From Ancistrus triradiatus (lineage: Eukaryota > Chordata > Actinopteri > Siluriformes > Loricariidae), in the NCBI GenBank assembly GCA_025084515.1, contig JAJAGP010001498.1, positions 1-64,000 of the forward strand: 64,000 nt of DNA, read 5' to 3'. Position 1 is the stretch's first letter; the number at the start of each line of letters is the position of its first letter. A program made the translations under genes and the position numbers. Positions 23,632 to 35,900 of this stretch are shown in pieces. Below the pieces are notes generated by a model. It ran no database searches and was not told where the DNA came from. It was given only the letters and a program-made list of their open reading frames with translations.

Positions 23632-25066
23632 AGTGGGGCAAAAAAGTATTTAGGCAGCCACTGATTGTGCAAGTTCTCCTACTTCGAAAGATGAGAGAGG
23701 TCTGTGATTTTCATCATAGCTACACTTCAACTATGAGAGACAAAAGGAGAAAAAAATCCAGGAAATCACATTGTAGGATTTTTAAATAATTTCATTGTAA
23801 ATCACGGTGAAAAATAAGTATTTGGTCACCCACAAAAAAAGCAAGATTTCTGGCTCTCACAGACCTGTAACAACTTCTTTAAGAAGCTCTTCTGTCCTCC
23901 ACTCGTTACCTGTATTAATGGCACCTGTTTGACCTCGTTATCTGTATAAAAGACACCTGTCCACAGCCTCAAACAGTCAGACTCCAAATTCATCTATGGC
24001 CAAGACCAAAGAGCTGTCGAAGGACAATTGTAGACCAAAATGATCATGAGAACGGTGAGCAAAAATCCCAGAACTACACAGAGGGACCTGATGAATGACC
24101 TGCAGAGAGCTGGGACCAAAGTAACAAAGGCTACCATCAGTAACTCACTACGCCGAGAGGGACTCAGATCCTGCAGTGCCAGGCGTGCCCCCTGCTTAAG
24201 CCAGTACATGTCCAGGCCCGTCTGAAGTTTGCCAGAGAGCATATGGATGATCCAGAAGAGGACTGGGAGAATATCATGTGGTCAGATGGAACCAAAATAG
24301 AACTTTTTGGTAAAAACTCAACTCGTCGTGTTTGGAGGAAGAAGAATGCTGAGTCACATCCCAAAAACACCATACCTACTGTGAAGCATGGGGGTGGAAA
24401 CATCATGCTTTGGGGCTGTTTTTCTGTCTCTGCAAGGGGACAGGACGACTGATCCGTTAAGGAAGAATAACGGGGCCCATGTATCGTGAGATTTTTTAAG
24501 CCAAAACCTCCTCATCAGTGAGAGCATTGAGATGGAACGTGGGCTGGGTATTCCAGCATTGACAATGACCAACCAAACCGCTTCGGCAACGAAGGAGTGG
24601 CTCCGTAAAAAGCATTTCAGTCCCCTGGAGTGACCTAGCCAGACTCCAGACCGAGCACCCTAGAAAATTTTGTGGAGGGATTTGAAAAAGAAAAAAAAGT
24701 CCCGTGTTTGCCCCAAACATCACTGCTCTAGAGGAGATCTGCATGGAGGATGGGCCAAAATACCAGCTATACAGCGGGTGCCAAACCTGGTGACAGCTTA
24801 CAGGAAACGTCTGACCTCTGTCCCTTGCCACAAAGTTATGTTACAAGTATTGAATTGAACTTTTGTTATGGACCAAATACTTATTTTCCACCAAGATTAC
24901 AATTAAATTATTTAAAAATCCCTACAAGTGGATTTCCTGGATTTTTTTCTCATTTGTCTCTCATAGTTGAAGTGTACCTATGATGAAAATTACAGACCTC
25001 TCTCATTTTCCTAAGTAGGAGAACTTGCACAATCAGTGGCTGACTAAATACTTTTTTGCCCCACTG
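23632..25066 (+). mobile_element. Tc1 family B, full-ended, nested copy
   Basis: The ends are AGTGGGGCAAAAAAGTATTT and AAATACTTTTTTGCCCCACTG, with longer arms (TGTGCAAGTTCTCCTA inverted at the right). It is about 1.43 kb, close to full Tc1 length, and sits inside a family H element. Confidence 0.9.
24022..24830 (+). pseudogene. Tc1 family B transposase, multiply broken
   Basis: Pieces survive in order: TQRDLMNDLQRAGTKVTKAT (second helix-turn-helix), DDPEEDWENIMWSDGTKIEL (first catalytic Asp), VKHGGGNIMLWGCFS, then degraded DDE segments near 24580-24700 with shifted frames. Stops separate the pieces, so it is inactive. Confidence 0.8.
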
Positions 25067-25138
25067 TATGCTCATTATACCATTGCTAAAACTATCTAAT
25101 CTAATCTAATGGTGGTTTAAGACTTCTGCACAGTACTG

Positions 25139-25776
25139 TATGCCATATATCCGAGATTATTTAGCGTTAAATGTTGAATAACCTCTCCTAATATTCCAAA
25201 TTCCTATAGTTTGCTTTTGTTTGTGTATAACCTTGAAGAACCCGTTTGTTCATCCTCTCCACGTCCAGCACAAAGCATTATGCTGAACAAGGCCGGTGCT
25301 TAATGATGTCGCTCACACAGGCAAAGTTGGATAGCGGTAATTTCATGTCATCTAGCAATTTGTCTTATAAAGGCGTTCTGTCCATTTGTTCCTTATCACA
25401 AAGTAGCAATGTAGAAAACTCAGACAATACACATTACTCATGAAGGAGGATTATGGTTATTACTCGGACCCCTATAAACTCATGAATAAACCGCAGCCAA
25501 TACCTCCAGCATGTCGACTTACTGTACCAGAAATAGCTGAAATAAACCTGCTGTAGTAATGAGACATTTGGCAAAAAGAATGGAGTGCAGAAACTCACAC
25601 CATTTACTGTTCACAAATGTTCCTCTGTATGTTTTCGTATCCTTCTCATACAGTATGGTTCCTAAAAACTACCATAAACGCATCCTCGTGTGATTTTAAC
25701 CTAATCTCCAACTTTCTAGAGAAAAGACCAGAACATCTGAACATGTGCCGTTAATGTATTTAAGGTTTTGTCAGTT
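25139..25776. other. no gene or repeat recognised
   Basis: Noncoding sequence between two family H elements. Confidence 0.4.
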
Positions 25777-26217
25777 AAGATGGGCAAAAGTCTTAGGCTA
25801 CCATTAGATTTGATATAATGACCATATATAACTTATTGTTGTTATATTTTCAATAATCACTCCACTCGTCAGTCCTCTTTTCCACTGATCTTAATTCCAG
25901 TCTTTGTGAGCTTTAGCATATCTTAACCTTTTCACCCTGTTTCTCATCTGAAAAAGTGGTTTCTGGGACTGTAGAAGGGTCAGCTTGGCATCCCGATGAA
26001 GCTGCCACATGCTGCTATTGCTCAAGTGTAAGGGGAGATGACAATAAATACTGTTTTTTCTTGTTTTTCTGTCTTTAATACTTCATACAGATCTCCCATA
26101 TTTTCTGGTTGTATTCTAACAAAGAGACTGAGAAATAATTCTACATAGTCATTAAACCATTGCTAAAACAATGCTGCATCTAATCTAATGGTGGCCTTAG
26201 ACTTTTGGACAGTACTG
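25777..26217. mobile_element. nonautonomous Tc1-like element, family H
   Basis: Ends GGGCAAAAGTCTTAGG (about 25782) and GACTTTTGGACAGTACTG (26217). The interior matches the other family H copies, with a small internal deletion. Confidence 0.75.
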
Positions 26218-26582
26218 TAACTCGTTTCTAATATTGGATTAAACTATAATTTAAACTGACAACAGGTTTTTTTTAAACATTTTAGATATGCACCATAAAT
26301 TAGCAGTCTAGACTGGACCTTCTGCTTGGACATTGCTGTCTGTTGCATCATCCTTCCTGTTGTTATAAAACATTGTTTTAGTTGCAGTCTGCTTTGCATT
26401 GCATAAAACTATATCACAGGAGCGTAACAACAGACTCTCCTCAGATTTGCTTCACGATACTGAGTTCACAATTTTCTTACGATCTTTTTTATTTCTGATG
26501 TGTAAACAGTGAAAAACAATGCATTTTCTTGAATAAGGTTCCATACAAAATAAACTTTAGTTCCCTGCAATGAAAAGACTGT

Positions 26583-26760
26583 GGGACTGTGGTAGCCTAG
26601 CGGTTAAGGTACTGGACTATGGACCAGAAGGTCCAGGGTTCAATCCCACCTCTGCCAAGCTGCCACTGTTGGGTCCTAGAGCAAGGCCCTTAACCCACAA
26701 TTGCTTGGATTGTAAGGTTGTATCAATTGAAAGTCGATCTGGATAACCAAATGAAGACAT
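26583..26760 (+). mobile_element. tRNA-derived SINE
   Basis: GGGACTGTGGTAGCCTAGCG carries the A box, and GGGTTCAATCCCACC carries the B box. The body matches 16178-16362. It interrupts an older repeat that is continuous near 44950-45120. Confidence 0.85.
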
Positions 26761-27469
26761 TCCTTTTTTATTTCTGATGAACAACAATTCAAAATAGTAG
26801 CCGTGTCTCAGTTCAGAGGCTGCATCGTTCGAAGGCGGATTTCCTGTTTGCATCACCCGCAGGCAAATAACCTCGGGATATGTTATCTGGTGAAGGGTCC
26901 ACTATGATACTAAGACTAAGCTGCAGTTGTCAAAAAGCACTCTGGCCTGTGCTGAAAAAATATTTTCTGTGTGATTAAAGGCTTCTCTGCTTCACAATTA
27001 TTATTTCCCCATAACAGCACATACTGTTGCAATTCATTTCGTACATATTGTGTCATTTTACCCTGTCATCCTAGGATAAAAAGCCCTGCCTTAGGCACAG
27101 TAACTTCAATTACTTTACTGTATTGCTTCATTTGTCTCATTTCTTGTTTTTCTAAATGAACTGTTGTAATTCTACATTTGTTTAGCTGCATATTTTATAC
27201 CTTAATTAACCGAATTCAACTTGCCATGAATTTTCTTTGAGGGACTCAAACAAATTTACTGCTTCTGCTGAACGTTCATGGTCATTTCTTATGCACCAGT
27301 GATAGAGATTAGGTGAGTATTGCTTGCAAAGACTAGAAAAGACAAGACAAGTGGAGGCTGCATTCTACTTTGAAATGACTTTGATACGTCTTATACACAA
27401 TTACTGCACATTTTTTATATTCTGTTATATGAGTGCTCTCAAGACTGTAATATAATTGTCAGCTCTCAC

Positions 27470-27645
27470 CCAAAGGAGGATTGGTTTCCCATCTGAGCCT
27501 GATTCTTCCTAAGGGTTCTACCTTACGCAGCTCAGGGAGTTATGCAGCTCGTCTTGTCTGGCTGCTCATTTGGGGAATAGGTTCGGCTTTTTGTGAAGGT
27601 GCTTTGGGATTTCTGTTACACCATATAAACAATCTTTAATAAAAC
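27470..27645 (-). repeat. CAAGTCAAGT-related repeat tail, diverged
   Basis: GGATTGGTTTCCCATCTGAG, AGGGTTCTACC and GGTGCTTTGGGATTTCTGTT follow the order seen in the 14400-14640 and 56290-56510 copies, at low identity. Confidence 0.45.
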
Positions 27646-27649
27646 CATT

Positions 27650-28075
27650 ACTAAGGCAGCGTCCAACATGGCATGCTTAAACAGCACGTAGTAGGTTCGA
27701 TCAAGTACGCCCAGAATCTCGGACGCACTACGCCATCCATTTGACCAACTTGTACATAACCATAATATTTCTAATTTTTGTTTTTGTGGTTATATCTTAT
27801 TTACGGCTATATCTTAATGTATCTTATTTAAACAGCCGCCTCCTCGCAGTCCGCCATTTATTTGAAATGTTTCGAATGCCTCAATCATTTGATAGGATAG
27901 TGTAGTTTGTTTGCATACTTAAAAATGGCTGCTGATGCAGGACCTCATCCGGGGAACTTTTCGCATACTGATTAATGCAAACTATGTATTCAGACACACC
28001 ACTCGGTCTCACGTACTGCTTTCGCATACTGTTCAGTGTGGAAGTATGCGGTTTCGGATGCAGCCTAACACCGTC
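27650..28075. mobile_element. hAT-like MITE (GCATACTG type)
   Basis: Repeated GCATACT motifs, including TTTCGCATACTGTTCAG and AGTATGCGGTTTCGGATGCA, fit a common fish MITE whose ends carry 'agtatgcggtttgg'. The element is imperfectly palindromic, with boundaries approximate. Confidence 0.45.
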
Positions 28076-28079
28076 TTCA

Positions 28080-28607
28080 GGCCTTTTCACACCGAGTCCG
28101 AGCTCTACGGACAAAAAAAAAAAAAGTATATTAACGCCGTCCTTCACACCGAACCGAAACTGACGAACTGTGACGCTGCGTAACATTTTAAATCGGAGCC
28201 GGTTCTAATTTCTGCGTTAAAATCAGGCTGACCAATCAGAGTTCGGTTGCCGGGCAGAACAGCTTATCGAGAGCTTCTAGGGTGAGCAACAGGCTGTCCA
28301 TAAAACATGGATATTAAAGAAAAGATCTGGTGGGACAGAACTGAAAGGCTGGAGAATGATGGTGATAAAGCTCACAGGGACTGGATGGAAGCGTCTGATT
28401 ATTTATCTAAGTGCATTCTGATCTAATGCTCACAAAAACACAAACTAGAGCTTCCTGCACTCATCTTCGCTGGTGTCTTTGTTTTTTAAGTTGATGTAAA
28501 AAAGACACGGTGAAATCTCATCACATGAAGAGAAATTAAAGAAAGCAAAAGAGGGTGGGGAGTGTTTCGACAAAAAAAAAAACCACATATGCCTTGGTGT
28601 GAAGGTC
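28080..28607. mobile_element. unclassified TIR element, about 530 bp
   Basis: It starts AGGCCTTTTCACACCGAGTC and ends CCTTGGTGTGAAGGTCCC, imperfect inverted ends of about 14-16 bp. A second internal TTCACACCGAACC repeats the motif. A 40-codon frame from ATG at 28307 (MDIKEKIWWDRTERLEND) has no assigned family. Confidence 0.45.
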
Positions 28608-29415
28608 CCACTATGTTAAAAATCGCATGTTTTTTGTTTTCTTGCGTAAAAAGGCCTTTAAAGATAAGCAATCCAGGATATCCCAAGCAGGGGAAAAGGA
28701 GGAGAGATGTAGCAGAAAGGCATTCAGTGTAAAACTATGATCCAATATATGAAAAACGGTCAAAAGTCAAAAGGCTAACCCTGGTTGTTCTGGATAACCC
28801 TGGTTGTTCTGGATAAACAGCCATTAAACCGAATGTTGTTGTAAAGAATACAATTACTAGTAAAGACATTAGCTTTTATTAATAAACTGCTGTCTAATTA
28901 TTGAACAAAAACAAGTCAAATACAATTATGGCTGAACATCTCATCGGTAAACAAACTGATCTCCAGCAAGAATCCTCCATCCTCAAGTGTTTTAAATGAC
29001 AGAGCTGATCTCAGGAGCAGTGTGAAGAGGCAAACCGGTGAGACAGCACTGCTGTTAGTAAGGGATTGGGTCAGTATGTAATTGCCTCCCAGGACTAAGC
29101 CACGTAATCAAGGGTTCCACATTTCTGATTACCTGACACGGGTAGAACCAAAAAAAAAAGTGTCCACTGGCTGATTACAAGCTGAACTTCTCTTAAATCA
29201 AATCCTGCAAGGTCACCATTTGATTTCTACACCAGTGCCACACAATTTTGAATTTACTAAGACAGCCAGGACTGTTAGGACTAAACAATACTACAGAGGA
29301 TTCAGTTCGATTTAACAGAACGATGCATGTAATAGTTCTGTAAAAATCACTGAATTCAAATAGGCTTTGGCTGAAACAGTCTTACACCAAGGTTTGGGGA
29401 CACCTGTTCAAAAAG
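28608..29415. other. no gene recognised
   Basis: Noncoding sequence with a 20-bp direct duplication (CCTGGTTGTTCTGGATAA, twice near 28778-28815). Confidence 0.5.
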
Positions 29416-29844
29416 GTACTGTGCAAAAGTCTTAGGCCACCATTAGATTTGTATTTTTGGAATGGAATGACGACGTTTGGATTCAAAACATTTCAAACCT
29501 GGATTTGTCACTCCATGACACAATTTTCCACTTTAGCACATCGTGACATTTTCATCCTGTTCCACTTCTGAAAAAGTGGTTTCTCTGCTGATGCCCTTCC
29601 AGAAAGGCTGTTCCTGATCAAGCTTCTTCAGATTGTAAATACTTGCTACTGTAGATAGTTGTTTTCGGATTTTCTTTCCCAGTTTTTTAAAACAGCATAC
29701 AAATTAGCAGTATGTTCTGGTTGTATTCTTTAAAAAGTAAAATAATTATATATGGTCATTATACCATTCCATAAAAATAAATCTAACAAAAAAGCTACCA
29801 AAAAATCTAATCTAATGGTGGCCTAAGACTTTTGCACAGTACTG
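29416..29844. mobile_element. nonautonomous Tc1-like element, family H
   Basis: Ends TACTGTGCAAAAGTCTTAGG (29417) and CCTAAGACTTTTGCACAGTACTG (29844). The interior matches the other family H copies. Confidence 0.8.
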
Positions 29845-30457
29845 CATATACAACACCAGAGTATCACATGAACAGGTGTCCAAAATGTTTCTCCAATACA
29901 TTTGGAAATGGATGCCTTTACATCCTTTAGAGCATCAGCAAACTGTAACTTAACCAGGGTGGCCAGTTTGAACCGAACTCCTATGCTTGCAAAAAGGTTG
30001 CCCTCTTTTGGTCAGGCCCTGAAACTGCAATGTGCATTCACATTCAGCGTCTTCCTTCAGACTCGCCACTGTTAATCAATACTCAAACAAACCACTGTGG
30101 ATTTAGGATATATTATTCATTTTAATCAAACGCAGCCAATAAAACAGTAATATTACAAAAAAAGGCAGCCCATACATACACGGTAAGTATATACTGAGGA
30201 AACATGACATATTTACACACATACATGTTTTACATTTTAATAACATGGTTCAATACTGAAAAAGTATTTTTAGAACATTATTTAAAAGGCTTTTAAAACA
30301 TATAGCCTTGAAACATTATTAAGAAAATGCAGCATATCAACATAGAGGTTCAACGTTTTTTTTTTTAGTTCAAAATTCCTCAAAACTGCATTAAAACCGG
30401 TGTAAAACGCAGTTTAAACCATGCTCACATAGTAACAACATACATAACAGAACAGAC

Positions 30458-30463
30458 TTTATT
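30458..30463 (-). promoter_or_regulatory. candidate ccnb3 polyadenylation signal
   Basis: The plus strand reads TTTATT, so the minus strand reads AATAAA about 60 bases after the ccnb3 stop. It is the first such hexamer past the stop. A short 3' UTR is inferred, and other AT-rich signals further along are possible. Confidence 0.45.
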
Positions 30464-30522
30464 TTAAACCAAGAGATATACAATATTAACTACAAATATT
30501 TACAGGATTTATCGAGTATACA

Positions 30523-30604
30523 TTATTTGTCCTCATCCGTCTTCAAAAACCTCTCCAGCTTCTCTAAGGTCACAGTAGGAATCAGAGCGACTTCAAAGAA
30601 AACC
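30523..30604 (-). CDS. ccnb3: ccnb3 last coding exon (residues 401-427 and stop)
   Basis: It completes the split Lys codon and encodes VFFEVALIPTVTLEKLERFLK, then ends with TAA. KVFFEVA is the conserved C-terminus of cyclin B3. Confidence 0.95.
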
Positions 30605-32933
30605 CTGTTAGGAAAAAAAAAAAAGATAGATAATTAAAAAATGAGGAGGAAATCCAGACCGGCAGGCCAACTCTCATCGAGGACCATCAAATATGAATGA
30701 ACCTCTGCACTAGCCTAACACCTAAAAAATTCCAAACATCTGTACGGGGCAAGGGAAGATTAATAATGAATCCAACTCATGGACGATTTTTAAAGCAAAG
30801 TTAATCCAACGTGACGTTTTGTTCCTTTACATTATTTTCCCATATCATTTTCTATATACAGTACTGAGCAAAACTCTTAGGCCTTCAATGTTTTTGACTT
30901 TATATTCTGCTTATTCTTCAAGTTTTAGTGCTCACTGCACTGTAGTTCAACAAGTACAGACTGTAGTGCCCCTGTTTCTCTGCGTACTTTGTTAGTAGGG
31001 GTGGGCAATATGACGATATTTTATCGTATCGTGATAAATTCCGTTATCGTGATGGACGATATGCTTTTCTGAGCATATGGAGGATATCGTTAGTACTTAC
31101 AGAACGCTGAGAAATGGCACGTTTATTAATTAACCATGTTTAATTGGAAGAAGTGCAGCACATTTGGAATAAAAATCACTTTACTAGGTATGGGATAACA
31201 TTAGAATAGTAGTTTTTAAGAATCTGTCACTTCTGTTTGCGAACATATGGCCATTTCCAAATATCGTGATATAATATTTGTACCATATCGCCCACCCCTG
31301 TTTGTTCGTCCCCTTTACTCCGTTCTCTACTGGTCAGGACCCCCACAGGACCAGCACTGATCAGGTACTGTTTGGGTGGAGGATCAGACAGTAGTAGACG
31401 ATGCACAGTTTGTGTTAGTCATCGTCTAATCCTTCATCAGTGCTCACAGGATGCTGGTGGCTGGACATTTTTGGAAGGTGGACCATTTCCAGTCCAATCA
31501 ATTACCCTAAAGCATGTCTTTGGACTGCGGGAGGAACAGAATACCCAGAATAAACCCACACAGACACGGGGAGAACATGCAAACTCCACACAGAAAGGAC
31601 CCAGACTGCTCCACCTGGAATCAAACCCAGGACCTTCTTGCTGTGAGACAACCCAACGTGCCACCCTCAGATGTCACCTTGAATAAAGGGGTTCTGACTG
31701 GACTACAACCCCAAACAAACATTACTAATCCCCACACTCAGATCATTTACATTTACACTTACAGCATTTAGCAGACACCCTTATCCAGAGTGACTTACAA
31801 TTGGTACAGTCTTACAATCCAAGCCAAGGACCCAACAGTGGCAGCTTGGCATAGGTGGGATTTGAACCCTGGACCCTCTGGTCCATAGTCCTGTACCTTA
31901 CCCACTAGGCTACCACAGTCCTATAATAATGTTCATCCAGCTTTTCTGCTTGGTGCCAATAAACAAATCACTGATATGAGACGCATGGAATAGGCCTACG
32001 TTGTTCTTCCGCAGGACTTTATGACATCCTGAATTTGAGGCGACGAAAAACAATATTCAAACCAAGCCAGATCCAGCTTCCTCAAATACCAGCTGAGAGA
32101 TGAGCTTCACAGGATTTTTGACATTTCCAATATAAATTCCACACTGATATCCGGACTGTGTGCTGGCTGTATCACAGCGGATCTGATTTTCCTGAAGGAA
32201 AGCTTTACTGCTTTTTACTCTGAGGCAAGATGCATGATCATCCTGAAAAATGACTTCATCACCAAACCCATTTTCTATCGTCCAACATTTCAGTCTATGC
32301 CTGTGCACTGACTACTGATGTCCTGCTTGCCTTCTCCCCCGGTCCGTTACCCGACATGCCACCCCATTTCATAAAACCAACCTGACTGTTTATTTCTCTT
32401 GTGCATTTTCTATTTTCCAGGCACACTGCTTTATGTTTTCCATCGCTGACATCCTCCTTGGTCTATCCATACGTTTTCCTTTTATAACATTCCCATTCTG
32501 TTTAACCTGCACCAAGTTTTAGACGTAGATCACTTGGTATGGCCAACATCTTCTGCCACACTCCATGCTGGATTTCATTCTAGAAGGTCTTTTTAAATCC
32601 TTTCTATTGTTTCAATTGACAGCTGTTTTCTTTGAACTAGCCAAGTCCCATTTTCTCGTTAAGGTCTGTATGCACGCTCTTTCAACTGAAGACTCATTTG
32701 AATTTTTAGACTTGTGCCAACATTTGTTTTAGAAATGCAAATTACAAGGCGAGGTTTTTTTTTTCCAGCACTGAATGATTCCATAATTTTTTATGCTTTT
32801 AATTAAAATAGGTCCATATTATTTGAGATATGCTTCATGAAGCCAAATGTTCAACTTCTAAACACGGCTTTAGGTCTTGTAGCGTGCATATCCAAGTTAG
32901 AGAAGTTCCTGAGGCAACATTTAACTAATATAT

Positions 32934-32978
<45 letters not shown>

Positions 32979-35900
32979 GGCTTGCAAAAGTATTTGGCCC
33001 CCTCGAACTTTCCAACCTTTTGCCACATTTCAGGCTTCAAACATAAAGATATGAAATTGTCATTTTTTTTGTGAAGAATCAACAACAAGTGGGACACAAT
33101 TGTGAAGTGGAACGAAATTTATTGGATATTTTAAACTTTTTTTAGAAATAAAAAAAACTGAAAAGTGGGCCGTCCGTCCCTCTAAACCTTCAGCTCAAAC
33201 AAGGAGAAGACTGATCAGAGATGCAGCCAAGAGGCCCATGATCACTCTGGATGAACTGCAGAGATCTACAGCTGAGGTGGGAGACTCTGTCCATAGGACA
33301 ACAATCAGTCGTACACTGCACACATCTGGCCTTTATGGAAGAGTGGCAAGAAGAAAGCCATTTCTCAAAGATATCCATAAAAAGTTTGCCACAAGCCACC
33401 TGGGAGACACCAAACATGTGGAAGAAGGTGCTCTGGTCAGACGAACCTTTTGGCCACAATGCAAAACGTTATGTTTGGTGTAAAAGCAACACAGCTCATC
33501 ACCCTGAACGCACCATCCCCCACTGTCAAACATGGTGGTGGCAGCATCATGGTTTGGGCCTGCTTTTCTTCAGCAGGGACAGGGAAGATGGTTACAATTG
33601 ATGGGAAGATGGATGGAGCCAAATACAGGACCATTCTGGAAGAAAACCTGTTGGAGTCTGCAAAAGACCTGAGACTGGGACGGAGATTTATCTTCCAACA
33701 AGCCAATGATCCAAAACATAAAGCAAAATCTACAATGGAGTGGTTCACAAATAAACGTATCCAGGTGTTAGAATGGCCAAGTCAAAGTCCAGACCTGAAT
33801 CCAATCGAGAATCTGTGGAAAGAGCTGAAAACTGCTGTTCACAAACGCTCTCCATCCAACCCCACTGAGCTCCAGCTGTTTTGCAAGGAAGAATGAGCAA
33901 AAATTTCAGTCTCTCGATGTGCAAAACTGATAGAGACATAGCCCAAGCGACCTGCAGCTGTAATCGCAGCAAAAAGGTGGCGCTACAACGTATTAATGCA
34001 AGGGGGCCGAATAATTTTGCACGCTCCACTTTTCAGTTTTTTATTTCTAAAAAACTTTTAAAATATCCAACAAATTTCGTTCCACTTCACGATTGTGTCC
34101 CACTTGTTGTTGATTCTTCACAAAAACATTATAATTTCATATCTTTATGTTTAAAGCCTGAAATGTGGCAAAAGGTTGAAAAGTTCAAGGGGGCCGAATA
34201 CTTTTGCAAGGCACTGTGTGTAATATATATATAACCAGTTTTATATAAATATTATATAAATATATATACACTATATATATAAAAACCTGTCATGTAGTCA
34301 CGCCAACTGAGGTTTCCACTTTCTGATTACTCATGTGCATGTAAACTCGATCAGATTACTGACCAAATCTGATTTTCTGCAGTTATTGGTTTATTAAGTG
34401 CATGTAAACACTCAGTGACATCCTTCTAGAAAGTACTAAATACAATCCAATAAACTACAATCAAACCCGAAAAAGGGCTAGAGTGTCCCAAATGTAATTT
34501 CCTTTTTATTATAATAAAACCCTTCGGCTACACTGTGACATCATTATTCAGACACCGGTCTCTCGATAAGTACTGCTCTACAAATGTTCTGAAGAGCTGG
34601 TGTCTTTTATATTCATGATGCCAGTCTAGTTTCCGGCAGCAATAAGACGCTCCTCCTGGAGGAGAACACCAATTTTTGTGTCCCGCAGGTCGACACCAAT
34701 AAGGACCGCAATTTATTTTGAATGCTGAGTAGGTGGAATGCGTTCAGCAACAAAAAAAGGTTGACGGGTAAAACATAATGCATTCACACCTCCTTGTTAT
34801 TTCAACATGTGCATTAAGCTGCAGTTGTGAGCACAGAGGGCAGACCTGTAATAACCCACGCAGCACTTCATGCTCTGACACCGTGCAATCAAAGCATAGA
34901 TTCCTGATGATGAAGCATTAATAGTGCACGTCAGCCACTGATGTCTCTGACGGAACGAGGGTGAAATAAAGTGTGCACACCGTGGCAGCCTATTAAATAC
35001 TCCACCAATGAGACTGTACTGTAACCTTGTCTCTGTAGGTTTAAAACATCTTTTCAGACTGGTATTGTGTTCACAGGCTTAGAATAATTCCATAAACCCT
35101 GGTATCAGCAGCCATTAACAGTGTTTTCTCTCTTCTAATTCACCCTGTTTACCTGCAGAGAGAGGTAGCAGAGTGCAGGGCACATACTGCCCCCTGTGGC
35201 AGAGACGCAAGTCACTCTTAAAGTACCGGTACTAATAAAATGAGATTTTAATATCGAGGTATCGCGATACTTTCCTAGAATCACTATATCGTCTAACAGT
35301 AATCCTGCCACATCCTAGCAAATCACAAAGGATGCTGAAAACGATATGCAGTCTATTATTAGAAAAAGCATCCTAGTTTTAATTTAGTTGAGCATATTTA
35401 TAGTAAAAACCTTGTCAGGGAACTATGAAGGCAAAAAACAACAAAAACAAAACCCAAATCGTTCATTAATCGTAATGGATTAATTCAAATGAATTGATTT
35501 GAGGTCATATCACCCAGCACTATTCCAAACAGAACAGGGCTTCCTTCAGAAATGAGCAAAAACATCACAAATTCAATCTGAATTTAAATTTATTTTCTAT
35601 TCTTTGAACAGGTTTAGGGTGTGGCAACGGCTCAAACATCTAAGCAGAACAAATGACTTGGTTTTGGTTCCACAGCCAGGTAACGAGTATATAAGGACTA
35701 CAAATCCCAGCCCATAAATCCATTAATCAGTGAGACGTGTGCTAATTAGGTGCAGTTTGCACTGTATTAGTTTGCCGCAGCGAGCGAGGGCTATTTCATC
35801 CTTCACTGGCTGAGTGTTATTACCGGCCGAGGCAGTATATTCCTCACTTCAATCGCTGAGGAAATGTCATCCCAAAATACCTGCAGTTTTGTTGATGGGA

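Larger units (their letters stand above)
23262..25138. mobile_element. family H element split by a nested Tc1 family B insertion
   Basis: The left part (AATACTGTGCAAAAGTCTTAGG, 23264) runs to about 23631. The right part (CTCATTATACCATTGCTAAA, ending CACAGTACTG at 25138) resumes at 25069, and TA flanks the whole. Joined, the halves match the single-piece copies at 21983 and 29416. The middle is a complete-ended Tc1. Confidence 0.85.
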
